A DNA stretch of 34,081 bases from CAZWUW01 sp964636895. Its GTDB lineage: Bacteria; Bacillota; Thermincolia; Thermincolales; CAZWUW01. Below, piece by piece: positions 17,021 to 25,433 of this stretch (positions within the stretch are counted from its first letter, which is position 1; each line of letters starts with the position of its first letter). Location: assembly GCA_964636895.1 (NCBI GenBank), contig CAZWUW010000025.1:1-34081 (forward strand), in the 5' to 3' direction. The position numbers were made by a program, and so were the translations under genes. Under the pieces are notes generated by a model that was not told where the DNA came from, ran no database searches, and saw nothing but the letters and a program-made list of their open reading frames with translations.

Positions 17021-19267
17021 ATGGAATTTTCTGCTTATCGCCTGAACCGTAAAATAATCATGCTGACATTAAGCCTGGTCATTGGTGCTTCCTTAATTCT
17101 GGGCGGCACTTCACTGTGGGTGTTTTATGAGTATGCCCGTGATTCCGCGCTGCAGAACAACCAAAATGTAGCCAGAGTGTTAGCTAATGAAGTGAAGATT
17201 TTTATGAATTCTGCCATGCGGATAGGTCGGGGGCAGGCAGACAGCTCATGGCTGCGGGAGACCGATCTTGTGAAGCGCCAGCAAAACCTGGCACAATTAT
17301 TTGAAGCAAACGGATTTTTTGATGGAATTAGTATAACCAACCATAAAGGAATTATGGAGAATTTTTACCCCGGGAATAAGAATTTGATTGGGCAAAACTT
17401 TAGCAATCGGCCTTATATAAAAACAGTGCTTAAAACAGGCCGGACTTTTATTAGCGAGCCATATATGGCAAATACGGGTAACCTGATAGTTGTGATAGCT
17501 AACCCGATTAGGGATGCTCACGGCAATGTCACTGGCGTTGTCAGTGGCAGCATCAACCTGCTTACAAACAAAACATTGTCCCGGTTAGTGGAAGATGCCG
17601 TAAGGGATAAAAACATTTCCGGTTATGTGTTGACAAAAAAAGGTGGGCTGATTTATCACCTTGATACCGACAGGCTGTTGGCTCAACGGATAGATGACTT
17701 GGTAATTAATAATATTCAAGACGAATCAAAACTACCCCGGGAGTTTAAGGGTGTTGACGGCGAAGAAGTATTAGTAGGTTATGCCCCTATCGAAGAAACG
17801 GAGTGGGGCGTGGTCATCCAAGTGCCGGCACAGCAGGCCTTAAAAGCGGCAATCGCTTTGCGGAACAAAACATTTGGGATTATCATAATCAGCTGTGCTA
17901 TCGTTTTTATGCTTTCTATCTGGCAGGCCCAAAAAATATCATCCCCTTTGCGATGTTTGGCTGAGGGGGTAGAACAGGTGGCCGCCGGGGATTTTTCAGT
18001 GGCAGTGGATGTGCGTTCACAGGATGAAATCGGTATCCTGGCCGGGGCTTTTAACAGTATGGTGGAACGCATTAAAACCATGCAGGCGAATATTTTGCAT
18101 CAGCAACGGGAGTTACAACTGAAAAACGAAGAATTGCTGGTAATGGCCATTACCGATGGATTGACCAAGCTTTATAATCACCGTTATTTTCAGGAATGCT
18201 TTACTCAGGCCGTGGCTTTAGCCGAACAAGAAAACCAACCGCTGGCGCTGCTAATAGTGGATATCGATCATTTTAAGCATTACAATGACCTTTTCGGCCA
18301 TCAGGCGGGAGACCAGTTGTTGTATGAGCTGGGCCAACTTTTGATTACGGAACTGGGTCCTAATGACATGGTCGCCCGGTATGGTGGGGAAGAATTTACC
18401 ATTATTCTCTACGGTGCCGCTAAAAATGATGCTTTGTCAATGGCCGAGAAAATAAGACTGGCGGTGGAAGACTATCCATTTTCCGGACGCGAACAGCAGC
18501 CTTCCGGTAATTTGACTATTTCAATCGGTGTGGCCACATTTCCCGATAATGCGAAAAACAAAGAAGACCTTATTAAATTAGCGGATGAGGCACTTTACAA
18601 AGCCAAATATTTTAGCCGGAACAAAGTGGAACTGTATTTTTCCGTGCTGGATGAACTAAAAGCTGATCTGAACCAGTCTGAGGTGGAACTGCTTAATTCT
18701 ATCAAGATGCTGGTGCGAATTGTTAACGCCAAGGACAAATACACCTACGGCCATTCCGAGCGGGTGGGCAAGTATGCTGTAGCCATCGCCGAAAAAATGG
18801 GTCTGTCATCAGAGGAAATCAAAACCATTAAAATTGGTGCTTTTTTGCATGATATAGGAAAAATTGAAATCAGCCGGGCCATCCTGATGAAAAAAGGCCG
18901 CCTCAGTGAAGATGAATTTAAGTTAGTAAAACAGCACCCGCACTGGGGTGCGGAAATGGTTAAAACAATAGAGGCCCTGCAGCCTGTAATACCTTTATTA
19001 AAGTATCATCATGAGCGCTATGACGGCAAAGGCTATCCAACCGGTTTAAGGGAATTGCAAATCCCTTTGCATGCGCGAATTATGGCAGTGGCGGACAGTT
19101 TTGATGCGATGACCTCCAACCGGCCTTACGGTATAAGGAAAAACTTCCAAGAAGCGATTATCGAAATGAAGAACTGTGCTGGAACTCAGTTTGACCCCGA
19201 AATTGTGAAAAGTTTTATTGAATTGCTGGAAAACCAGTTAGAAACCGGGGCCGAGCAGGTATGCTGA
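17021..19267 (+). CDS. Membrane sensor with GGDEF and HD-GYP domains (cyclic-di-GMP synthesis and breakdown)
   Basis: This signalling protein has 748 aa from the ATG at 17021, nine bases after AAGG. An ATG at 17012 directly abuts that site and is less likely. In order it has TM1 (about residues 12-34), a dCache-like extracellular sensor, TM2 (about 285-305), a HAMP linker, a GGDEF domain with an intact GGEEF at residues 455-459, and a C-terminal HD-GYP domain with HDIGKI and HHERYDGKGYP. The inhibitory I-site RxxD is replaced by GPND (446-449), so product inhibition is probably lost. Both enzymatic signatures look intact, so one activity may dominate depending on the signal. A sigma-H-like promoter lies upstream. 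The ligand of the sensor domain is unknown. Confidence 0.92.
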   Translation: MEFSAYRLNRKIIMLTLSLVIGASLILGGTSLWVFYEYARDSALQNNQNVARVLANEVKIFMNSAMRIGRGQADSSWLRETDLVKRQQNLAQLFEANGFFDGISITNHKGIMENFYPGNKNLIGQNFSNRPYIKTVLKTGRTFISEPYMANTGNLIVVIANPIRDAHGNVTGVVSGSINLLTNKTLSRLVEDAVRDKNISGYVLTKKGGLIYHLDTDRLLAQRIDDLVINNIQDESKLPREFKGVDGEEVLVGYAPIEETEWGVVIQVPAQQALKAAIALRNKTFGIIIISCAIVFMLSIWQAQKISSPLRCLAEGVEQVAAGDFSVAVDVRSQDEIGILAGAFNSMVERIKTMQANILHQQRELQLKNEELLVMAITDGLTKLYNHRYFQECFTQAVALAEQENQPLALLIVDIDHFKHYNDLFGHQAGDQLLYELGQLLITELGPNDMVARYGGEEFTIILYGAAKNDALSMAEKIRLAVEDYPFSGREQQPSGNLTISIGVATFPDNAKNKEDLIKLADEALYKAKYFSRNKVELYFSVLDELKADLNQSEVELLNSIKMLVRIVNAKDKYTYGHSERVGKYAVAIAEKMGLSSEEIKTIKIGAFLHDIGKIEISRAILMKKGRLSEDEFKLVKQHPHWGAEMVKTIEALQPVIPLLKYHHERYDGKGYPTGLRELQIPLHARIMAVADSFDAMTSNRPYGIRKNFQEAIIEMKNCAGTQFDPEIVKSFIELLENQLETGAEQVC

Positions 19268-19277
19268 CCCCGGTTTC
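19241..19277. terminator. Hairpin between convergent genes
   Basis: A perfect ten-bp inverted repeat, GAAACCGGGG (19241-19250) / CCCCGGTTTC (19268-19277), spans the end of the GGDEF/HD-GYP gene, with the phosphorylase gene converging from the other side. No strong T-run follows on either strand, so it is at best a weak bidirectional terminator. Confidence 0.4.
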
Positions 19278-19280
19278 CGG

Positions 19281-20945
19281 TTATTTTATTGTTTCTGCAA
19301 TCCTAACCTCTGCTCCGCTCATTTTGCCGTACAGAATATCAAAATATTCCCGAATCATCCGGTGGGACGAGAACTGGTAGTGGGCCATATCAATGCTCGC
19401 GCGCATCATCTCAGTCCACTTGGCCCGGTCAGCGTAATAGGTGGGAAGAACCTCATCGAAAAGCGTCCGGTATAATGCCCGCAAATCCCGTTCGTCTTCC
19501 GGCAGGTGCTGTTCCGCCCGGTTGCATATGGAACATAAGGCCCAGCCGCTAATCCCGTGCTGCACCCCTTCCGCTACCCAACCGTCAACGATGCTGACAT
19601 TCAATACCCCGTTCATGGCTGCTTTCATACCTGAAGTGCCGCTGGCCTCCAGCGGCCGCCGGGGGTTATTCAGCCAGACATCACAGCCCCGCACCATCAG
19701 CCGGGCCACGTGCATATTATAGTTTTCCAGAAAAACCACACTATCCTTGTATTTGCGGTCCATTTTTACCAGGTCGGCGATAATGTCCTTGCCCATTTCG
19801 TCTTTAGGGTGCGCTTTACCGGAAAAAATCAACTGTAGTTTACCTTGCCGCAGCAATGGATCGATTACCTCAGCATCCCTGAATATCAACTCACTTCTTT
19901 TATACGGGGCAGCCCGGCGGGCAAAACCTACCGTAAGCTTATCGGGGTTAAAAATGGCATCGCTGTTTCGGCGGATAAATTCAATTAATTCCATTTTAGC
20001 CTGCATATGGGGTGCCCACAAGTCGGTACCCTGCTTAAAAGCAGCGGCAACTTTTTTATCCTGCCAGGTTTCCGGGTGCACACCGTTGGTAATGGAAATT
20101 ATGGGAGCCGCATCCCGGACGTCTTTCCACATCTGCCGGGCAGTCTGGCCGTGTAATTTGGATACGGCATTGGCCATAACGGATAGCCGAAGAGCGGCAG
20201 CGGTCATGTTAAAAGGGTCGCCGCCGAGTTCACACACTTGCTCGTAAGAAAGGCCGTTATAAGCTTCCATGTGCTGTAACAGTCCGTGGTTATGGATTTC
20301 GTTGCCCGCTGAAACCGGGGTATGCGTTGTAAAGACGATTTCCTGCCGGGTGGCGGACCAGGCGTCATGAAAAGACATGCCCTGTTGTTGCATCTTTTCG
20401 CGAATTAATTCCAGACCGGCGAAAACCGCGTGTCCTTCATTAAAATGGTATCGGTTTACCTGGATGCCGAGCACCCGCAGTGCCCGCACACCACCGATAC
20501 CCAGAATGATTTCCTGTGCAATCCGGTCCTGTTCCGCCCCCCCGTATAATTTGCCTGTCATCCAGCCGTGGTCGCTGCCTGGAAAGTTGGTGTCCAACAG
20601 ATAAAGGGGTGCATTTTTGTATTGATCGGCCAGGCGTATTTTGCAGGTCACATCAGCACCTCTGACCCGTACCTGGACCGTTTTGCCGGTATCTTTGATA
20701 AAGGCGTAATCATATGTCGGATAGACGTCATAAGGCCGCCCGTCATTACCAATATATTGCTCGGTATAATCCTGCCGCCACAGGATACCCAGTCCTACCG
20801 CGGGCAAGCCCTGGTCGTACGCCGACTTCAGAAAATCGCCGGCCAGCACCCCGAGGCCGCCGGCATATATCGGTAATTCTTCATGCAGGCCGTACTCCAT
20901 GCAAAAATATGCCACCTGGGGTAATGGTTGTTTTTCTTTCACCAA
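19281..20945 (-). CDS. glgP: Alpha-glucan (glycogen) phosphorylase, short type
   Basis: This enzyme phosphorolyses alpha-1,4-glucan to glucose-1-phosphate and would mobilise storage polysaccharide. It belongs to the short bacterial/archaeal class of about 550 aa rather than the 800-aa muscle type. The N-terminal motif YFCMEYGLHEELPIYAGGLG is diagnostic. The pyridoxal-phosphate lysine region is EASGTSGMKAAMNGVLN. The start is ambiguous: TTG at 20945 has AAGGAG nine bases upstream, ATG at 20954 abuts that site, and the frame is open to 20963. It lies downstream of the spore-coat-type gene on the same strand, 87 nt away. Glycogen use during sporulation is a reasonable but unproven link. Confidence 0.9.
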   Translation of the reverse strand: MVKEKQPLPQVAYFCMEYGLHEELPIYAGGLGVLAGDFLKSAYDQGLPAVGLGILWRQDYTEQYIGNDGRPYDVYPTYDYAFIKDTGKTVQVRVRGADVTCKIRLADQYKNAPLYLLDTNFPGSDHGWMTGKLYGGAEQDRIAQEIILGIGGVRALRVLGIQVNRYHFNEGHAVFAGLELIREKMQQQGMSFHDAWSATRQEIVFTTHTPVSAGNEIHNHGLLQHMEAYNGLSYEQVCELGGDPFNMTAAALRLSVMANAVSKLHGQTARQMWKDVRDAAPIISITNGVHPETWQDKKVAAAFKQGTDLWAPHMQAKMELIEFIRRNSDAIFNPDKLTVGFARRAAPYKRSELIFRDAEVIDPLLRQGKLQLIFSGKAHPKDEMGKDIIADLVKMDRKYKDSVVFLENYNMHVARLMVRGCDVWLNNPRRPLEASGTSGMKAAMNGVLNVSIVDGWVAEGVQHGISGWALCSICNRAEQHLPEDERDLRALYRTLFDEVLPTYYADRAKWTEMMRASIDMAHYQFSSHRMIREYFDILYGKMSGAEVRIAETIK

Positions 20946-21032
20946 AAATTTCATCTCCTTCAAGGTAAACTATAAGTACATCTTTTTTTATTCTGTTAAA
21001 AGGAGAGGAGATTTATTCTTGTGCCGGAGATT

Positions 21033-22385
21033 TTACCGAAAACCGGCCAGATAACCGGCGTAGTCCAGGGGGTATTGAAAAACCAAATAACGAAACAGGG
21101 GATATTCCTTTTGCATAAAAATTGGTATCTTACCGGGATTGCCATTGGCCTCAATTAGCCATAATTTACCATCCGACGAGATAACGATATCCAGGCCCAG
21201 TTCACTGAGCGGGCCGTACCTTTTATCCAGTGCGGCACCGGTTTGCACGGCCAGTTTTTCCAGCGAAGCCAGCAAATCGGCACGTTTGCAGGCAATTCTG
21301 GCTGTGACGGTACTGAGTAATTCATTTAACGGAATAAGCTTGGCCCCGGCCGTAAAATTAGTCAAAAAGCCATTTTGCGAAGCGCTTTTGGCAAACATGC
21401 CGGGCATCACCCAGCGCCCCTTACCGTTCTTCATAGCCCATACCCGGAAAGAGAAGGGAGCACCCTGAAATGTAAGGCGGGGAATTGCTTGCTGGATAAT
21501 ATAAGGTCTGCTGCGACCGGCGGCTTTTTTCAATACCGGCCAGATTTCCGCAGGCGACAAAACAGTCTGTGTAATCATTTCTGTATCCCGTGTATACTGG
21601 CATTTAAGCTTTTTGTCTGACCGACGGCTAATCTGTACAATGCCAATGCCTTTCATGCCACCGGTAGGTTTGGCAAAAACCTGCCGGTATTTATCCAGAA
21701 AGCCTGTCAGGACCGAATTATCTGTAAGCAGCGCTGATTCAGGCAAATGAGTTTTTAGATCCGGTTCGTTAAGTAAGGCGGTATGAAAATCCCATTTGCT
21801 GATATTGCTTTTATTGTTAATAATCCGTCCGGGGCCGATAACATGGATTAATTTACGATGATAAAGAGGGACGTTGGGATAACAGCGGTCTATTACCACA
21901 TCGGGATAAGGGAATTCACCGTATTGCCAAAGCTGCTGCTCATGGTTATAGGAAAATCCGCCAATAGTGTAGCTTTTGCCGGCCAGGGCAGGCCCGGAAA
22001 AAACAAAAAGCAGGCCCTTGTTTTTGTACAGTTTGGCATATGTGCGATAATAATTTAGTTTATCGTTAATAATATGACTGTGAAAAGCGAGGATGCCAAT
22101 GACCGGTCCCAGCCGGACAGTATGCCGGCTTATTGCTATTGCCTGCAGAGCTGTTCCGCTTGGCAGGTGCAGTCTCCGGATAACCTCTGGTGATAGCCTC
22201 ATTTGTCTGTTATATATGTTATTTGCCTGCCCCCCTGAACGGACTTTAACCGCTGCTGTGGCTGAGCCGCAGCATAGTTGCACCGTTGCATTTTCATTTA
22301 ATGCCAGCCGTTGTCTTAAGGCTAATGGTATCTCCCAGATTTGGCCTGCACGGCCGGAGCTAAATACCCGGTAAATATTGTCCAT
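21033..22385 (-). CDS. YheC/YheD family ATP-grasp protein (endospore coat-associated)
   Basis: A protein of 450 aa resembling the Bacillus YheC/YheD spore-coat-associated proteins. The N-terminal 120 residues form a beta-rich domain (IPLALRQRLAL, LRLHLPSGTALQ-like pattern), and the rest is an ATP-grasp ligase fold. The metal-binding motif near the C-terminus is LWLIEANGNPGKIP, and the central KPTGGMKGIGIVQI segment corresponds to the ATP-binding loop. The ATG is preceded by AGGTGA. The substrate of these ligases is not known. Its presence supports a spore-forming host. It may be cotranscribed with the phosphorylase gene downstream. Confidence 0.85.
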   Translation of the reverse strand: MDNIYRVFSSGRAGQIWEIPLALRQRLALNENATVQLCCGSATAAVKVRSGGQANNIYNRQMRLSPEVIRRLHLPSGTALQAIAISRHTVRLGPVIGILAFHSHIINDKLNYYRTYAKLYKNKGLLFVFSGPALAGKSYTIGGFSYNHEQQLWQYGEFPYPDVVIDRCYPNVPLYHRKLIHVIGPGRIINNKSNISKWDFHTALLNEPDLKTHLPESALLTDNSVLTGFLDKYRQVFAKPTGGMKGIGIVQISRRSDKKLKCQYTRDTEMITQTVLSPAEIWPVLKKAAGRSRPYIIQQAIPRLTFQGAPFSFRVWAMKNGKGRWVMPGMFAKSASQNGFLTNFTAGAKLIPLNELLSTVTARIACKRADLLASLEKLAVQTGAALDKRYGPLSELGLDIVISSDGKLWLIEANGNPGKIPIFMQKEYPLFRYLVFQYPLDYAGYLAGFR

Positions 22386-22425
22386 TTATTCTTCACCTGA
22401 TTCATAGTTTTTTACTAATATATGT

Positions 22426-22638
22426 GGCCGGGCGGGCGGCCGTGAAAACTGCCGGCAAACAAGAAAATTGACTTCGTCAACTTATTCTTCGATGTCAATT
22501 TTCTTGTTCAAAGGGGGCCAGCCCCCTATGACGTCGCTTCGCTCCTGTTACCCCCGAAGCATAGGGGGCATACCCCCTATAACCCCCCATGTTAAGGAAA
22601 TTATCCACAGCTTGAAAAAAGCATAATTTCCTTAACAT
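22426..22638. repeat. Cluster of perfect inverted repeats (REP/MITE-like)
   Basis: Five palindromes occur in about 210 bp. They are GGCCG/CGGCC (22426-22441); a perfect 15-bp repeat (22458-22472 with 22494-22508); a GGGGG/CCCCC hairpin (22512-22527); ATAGGGGG/CCCCCTAT with a 4-nt loop (22561-22580); and another perfect 15-bp repeat (22589-22603 with 22624-22638). TTATCCACA at 22601-22609 matches the DnaA box consensus and sits at the edge of the last stem. No T-runs follow the G/C hairpins, and no protein gene is supported here. It could be a repetitive extragenic element, a degraded mobile element or a structured RNA. The sequence alone does not decide. Confidence 0.6.
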
Positions 22639-22642
22639 ACAA

Positions 22643-22666
22643 AAAACGCGACATCGGTCGCGTTTT
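22643..22666 (-). terminator. Intrinsic terminator of tRNA-Sec
   Basis: Read on the minus strand, AAAACGCGAC pairs perfectly over ten bp with GTCGCGTTTT around a 4-nt loop and continues into more T. It lies 13 bases past the encoded CCA end of tRNA-Sec. Confidence 0.85.
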
Positions 22667-22678
22667 GCTACACAAATA

Positions 22679-22775
22679 TGGCGGGAGCGTGTGGGAATCG
22701 AACCCACCGCGGACAGGATTACTGCCCGCCAGCGGATTTGAAGTCCGGGCAAGCCACCAGGCCCAATCCGCTCCC
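22679..22775 (-). tRNA. selC: tRNA-Sec (anticodon UCA)
   Basis: Selenocysteine tRNA, 97 nt including an encoded CCA. The acceptor strand begins GGGAGCG and pairs with CGCTCCC near the 3' end. The anticodon loop is CTTCAAA with TCA (forward positions 22739-22741). A long variable arm (GGCGGGCAGTAATCCTGTCC) and the T-arm GGTGGGTTCGATTCCCACA follow. Length, long extra arm and UCA anticodon identify it as tRNA-Sec. It implies that the host makes selenoproteins. No selA, selB or selD gene is in the window. Confidence 0.95.
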
Positions 22776-22796
22776 ATTAAGTTTCAAAGCTATTTG

Positions 22797-22825
22797 ATTA
22801 TATCATAAAAAACTAGACAAATCAA
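22797..22825 (-). promoter_or_regulatory. Promoter of tRNA-Sec
   Basis: On the minus strand TTGATT and a perfect TATAAT are separated by 17 nt. The -10 box ends about 21 nt before the first base of the tRNA. It is back-to-back with the tatA promoter. Confidence 0.65.
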
Positions 22826-22836
22826 AATTAACTTAG

Positions 22837-22865
22837 TTTACTTTTCTTTTACTTTGTGAGATAAT
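22837..22865 (+). promoter_or_regulatory. Promoter of tatA
   Basis: TTTACT (22837-22842) and GATAAT (22860-22865) are separated by 17 nt, about 50 nt before the tatA start. The sequence around it is AT-rich. Confidence 0.6.
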
Positions 22866-22917
22866 AACGATAAGATTTATGGACAAATAGCTTTAGAAAT
22901 ACGGAGGTGCAAGAGTT

Positions 22918-23112
22918 ATGTTTGGATTTTTACCCAGTATCGGTATACCGGAGTTGATGATAATTCTGGTGTTGGCTTTGATTATTTTTGGCCCGGGTAA
23001 ACTGCCTGATGTTGGCAAAGCGCTTGGCCGCGGCATCAACGAATTTAAAAGGGCCTCTAAAGACGTACAAAAAGAATTAAACGAAGCAGTTAATGATGTA
23101 GAAAATAAATAA
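22918..23112 (+). CDS. tatA: Twin-arginine translocase protein TatA
   Basis: This is the pore-forming component of the Tat system, which exports folded, often cofactor-bearing proteins. At 64 aa it is a typical minimal Gram-positive TatA. An N-terminal membrane helix (about residues 8-24) is followed by the FGPGKLPDVG hinge and an amphipathic helix (ALGRGINEFKRA), then a charged tail. GGAGGTG precedes the ATG by seven to eight bases. No tatC is present here, and the gene stands alone with its own promoter and terminator. Confidence 0.93.
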   Translation: MFGFLPSIGIPELMIILVLALIIFGPGKLPDVGKALGRGINEFKRASKDVQKELNEAVNDVENK

Positions 23113-23121
23113 TGTAAATTT

Positions 23122-23149
23122 AGAGCAGGGTGTAAACTGCTCTTTTTTT
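23122..23149 (+). terminator. Intrinsic terminator after tatA
   Basis: A seven-bp stem AGAGCAG / CTGCTCT with an 8-nt loop is followed by seven T, nine bases past the tatA stop. Confidence 0.88.
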
Positions 23150-23172
23150 GCGTACACTTTATTTTGTAACTG

Positions 23173-23201
23173 GCAGGAATTTTTTAGACAATGCCGAATA
23201 T
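23173..23201 (+). promoter_or_regulatory. Sigma-H-like promoter for the polyprenyl synthase gene
   Basis: GCAGGAATT (AGGA 23175-23178) and GCCGAATA (GAA from 23196) lie 17 nt apart, the closest match in the window to RNAGGAAWW-N11-RNNGAAWW. The site is between the tatA terminator and the gene start, about 65 nt upstream of the ATG. Confidence 0.6.
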
Positions 23202-23266
23202 ATTGCAAGTGTACATACTAGGAAATTGTGACACAATTAGCTCCTTTTCGTCAAGCAGGTGAAATG

Positions 23267-24235
23267 ATGAAACCATTTGAACTATTTAACGAAATAAAAG
23301 ACGACCTCCAGATTGTAGAGAAAGAACTGCAGTCCATAGTGAAAACCCCTGACCTTTTATTGACCGAGACTTCCGCTCACCTGCTGAACGCCGGGGGGAA
23401 GCGTCTCAGGCCAGCATTTGCATTGTTAGCAGGCAAAATCTGCTGCTACAACCTGCAGCGGTTATTGCCATTAGCCATGGCTCTGGAATTAATTCATATG
23501 GCTACGCTGGTGCATGATGACGTAATTGATGCCTCTTTAACCAGGCGGGGGATACCTACCGTTAAGGCCAACTGGGGTGACCGGATATCTATATATACCG
23601 GGGACTATTTGTTGGCCCAGTCACTAGTGCTTATTGCTAAGTGCGAAAATGACGACATTGCCCGTATTTTGGCTGATGTCAGCGTCAAAATGACTGAGGG
23701 AGAGATTCAGCAGATTGTCACCAGTTTTGATGCCAACCAGGGGGTCAAGGATTATTTTTTTAAGATAAAACGCAAAACGGCACTCCTGATTTCCGCCAGT
23801 TGCGAACTGGGGGCCATTGCCTGCGGGGCGCCGCCTGAATATGTGCGCGCCTTGAACCGGTACGGGTATTATCTGGGGATGGCTTTTCAGATAACGGATG
23901 ATATCCTTGATTTAATTGCCGACCAAAAGCAATTAGGCAAACCAATTGGCAGTGATTTAAGGCAGGGTATTATTACTTTGCCTGTGATTTATGCTTTACA
24001 AAAGGCAGTCGGTGCCAAAAGACTGGCCGAAATCATCTCGAAGAAAGAAAAAAAGGAGGGGGAAGTCCTAGAGGCTGTTAAAATTATTAAAGATTGCGGA
24101 GCCGTAGATTTTTCTTTTGCAGTATCTAACCGGTATTTAATTAAGGCCAAGCAACAATTAAAAATCCTTCCTGACGGTAAAGCCAAGAAGAGTCTGGACT
24201 TAATAGCTGATTTTATTAATGTACGGCGGTATTGA
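23267..24235 (+). CDS. Polyprenyl diphosphate synthase (heptaprenyl/octaprenyl type)
   Basis: This enzyme condenses isopentenyl diphosphate units onto an allylic primer to make a long all-trans chain, most likely the side chain of menaquinone. The protein is 322 aa from the ATG at 23267; ATG 23264 and GTG 23228 are alternatives. It has GGKRLRP near residue 42, the first aspartate-rich motif DDVID near residue 85, and the second, DDILD, near residue 212. The chain length cannot be read from sequence with confidence. It lies directly upstream of the quinol-linked cytochromes, which fits a supply of menaquinone, though it has its own promoter. Confidence 0.9.
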   Translation: MKPFELFNEIKDDLQIVEKELQSIVKTPDLLLTETSAHLLNAGGKRLRPAFALLAGKICCYNLQRLLPLAMALELIHMATLVHDDVIDASLTRRGIPTVKANWGDRISIYTGDYLLAQSLVLIAKCENDDIARILADVSVKMTEGEIQQIVTSFDANQGVKDYFFKIKRKTALLISASCELGAIACGAPPEYVRALNRYGYYLGMAFQITDDILDLIADQKQLGKPIGSDLRQGIITLPVIYALQKAVGAKRLAEIISKKEKKEGEVLEAVKIIKDCGAVDFSFAVSNRYLIKAKQQLKILPDGKAKKSLDLIADFINVRRY

Positions 24236-24353
24236 AATTTTAAAAGAGGTTTTTTTTAGAACGCGTAGAATGTTTTACCGTATGAAAAAAAGAGTTTGAT
24301 TATCGTTGTGAAGAAAAGCACATTATTATGGGGTAAGGAGGCAGAACTAACCA

Positions 24354-25400
24354 ATGGGAATAAAAGATAAATTTAAATTTGACTTATCAAAGACGGAAGA
24401 CAAACTGAAATTATTTATTTTGATTAGCGGCACCTTGCTATTTGTACTGGTGGCTACGGTTGGCGGTATTTCCCTGACTATGTCGCCGGAATTCTGTAAG
24501 CTTTGTCACGCTACCATGAACCCGGAATATGTAACCTGGAAGTATTCTTCCCATAGTCAGATCAGATGTGTCGACTGTCACATGAAGCCGGGTCTTGTCA
24601 ATACGGTTAAGGACAAGGTCATTGCTACCAAACACTTATATAGTTATGTGCTCAAGGATTATAAAAAACCGATTAAAATGAAACATGAATTGTCGGATGA
24701 CCTCTGTTTGCGGTGTCACTCCGTGCAAACCCGGACCTTTACATTATCCGGTGACCTGATAGTACCGCACGAATTACATGGCGAAAAAGGTGTAAGCTGC
24801 GTTAAATGCCACTCCGGAGTAGCGCACGGAAACATTGCCGGACGTAAGGTTGCCACCGGTGATTTAAGCGCCTGGACCATGGAAGACGGCAAAAAGAATA
24901 TGGAGATGGAATATGTCCGGCCTGATATGGATGTCTGTGTTGACTGTCACTTGAATCCGCCCAAATACGGAGTCAAAAACATAGAAAAAGTCAACTGGTC
25001 CTGCGAAGCCTGCCACAAACAAATCTTTACTCCCAAAAGCCATCGCCAGAAGAACTTTCTTACCGTCCACGGGATTGATGCCGAAAAAGACCTGAAGGGT
25101 TGTGTATCCTGCCATAATGTTGGTACTAACACCAATTTAGCGGCTGACGGAGTTAAGCTCAACAAAATGGCACCCGGGCAGAAAGTCAAAGATTTTGCCT
25201 GGACCAACAAGTTCTGTGTCGATTGCCATGCCAAGCTGCCTGATAATCATAAAGACAGAAACACCTGGATGCCTTACCATAAGGAAGCTGTAACTGCTAA
25301 AGGCATGAAGAACTGTGTCGCCTGTCATAATGTGAAGAAAGAAGAACCGGTAAAAGCGCCGGCTAATCTGACCTGCAACAAGTGCCACTGGTTTAAGTAA
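24354..25400 (+). CDS. Membrane-anchored decaheme c-type cytochrome with NapC/NrfH-like N-terminus
   Basis: A ten-heme cytochrome (348 aa) likely to oxidise menaquinol at the membrane and pass electrons outward. After a short cytoplasmic basic segment there is one uncleaved membrane helix (about residues 20-42). Ten CxxCH motifs follow: CKLCH, CVDCH, CLRCH, CVKCH, CVDCH, CEACH, CVSCH, CVDCH, CVACH and CNKCH. The first four, with HATMNPEYVTWKYSSH after heme 1, resemble the tetraheme NapC/NrfH/CymA quinol dehydrogenase domain; the rest are an extension. AAGGAGG precedes the ATG. A paralogue follows 33 nt downstream. Membrane decaheme cytochromes of this kind are known in Thermincola as entry points to extracellular electron transfer; equivalence here is inference. 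Confidence 0.9.
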   Translation: MGIKDKFKFDLSKTEDKLKLFILISGTLLFVLVATVGGISLTMSPEFCKLCHATMNPEYVTWKYSSHSQIRCVDCHMKPGLVNTVKDKVIATKHLYSYVLKDYKKPIKMKHELSDDLCLRCHSVQTRTFTLSGDLIVPHELHGEKGVSCVKCHSGVAHGNIAGRKVATGDLSAWTMEDGKKNMEMEYVRPDMDVCVDCHLNPPKYGVKNIEKVNWSCEACHKQIFTPKSHRQKNFLTVHGIDAEKDLKGCVSCHNVGTNTNLAADGVKLNKMAPGQKVKDFAWTNKFCVDCHAKLPDNHKDRNTWMPYHKEAVTAKGMKNCVACHNVKKEEPVKAPANLTCNKCHWFK

Positions 25401-25433
25401 GATTTTTCCGGAGGTCCATGGGAGGAACCCGTA

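Noticed and set aside
22601..22609. Replication origin near the DnaA-box-like sequence
   Set aside because: It is a single box with no cluster of further boxes, no dnaA or dnaN gene and no AT-rich unwinding region arranged with it.
22495..22752. Open frame of 85 codons on the minus strand
   Set aside because: It runs through tRNA-Sec, its terminator and the palindrome cluster, has no ribosome site and resembles no protein.
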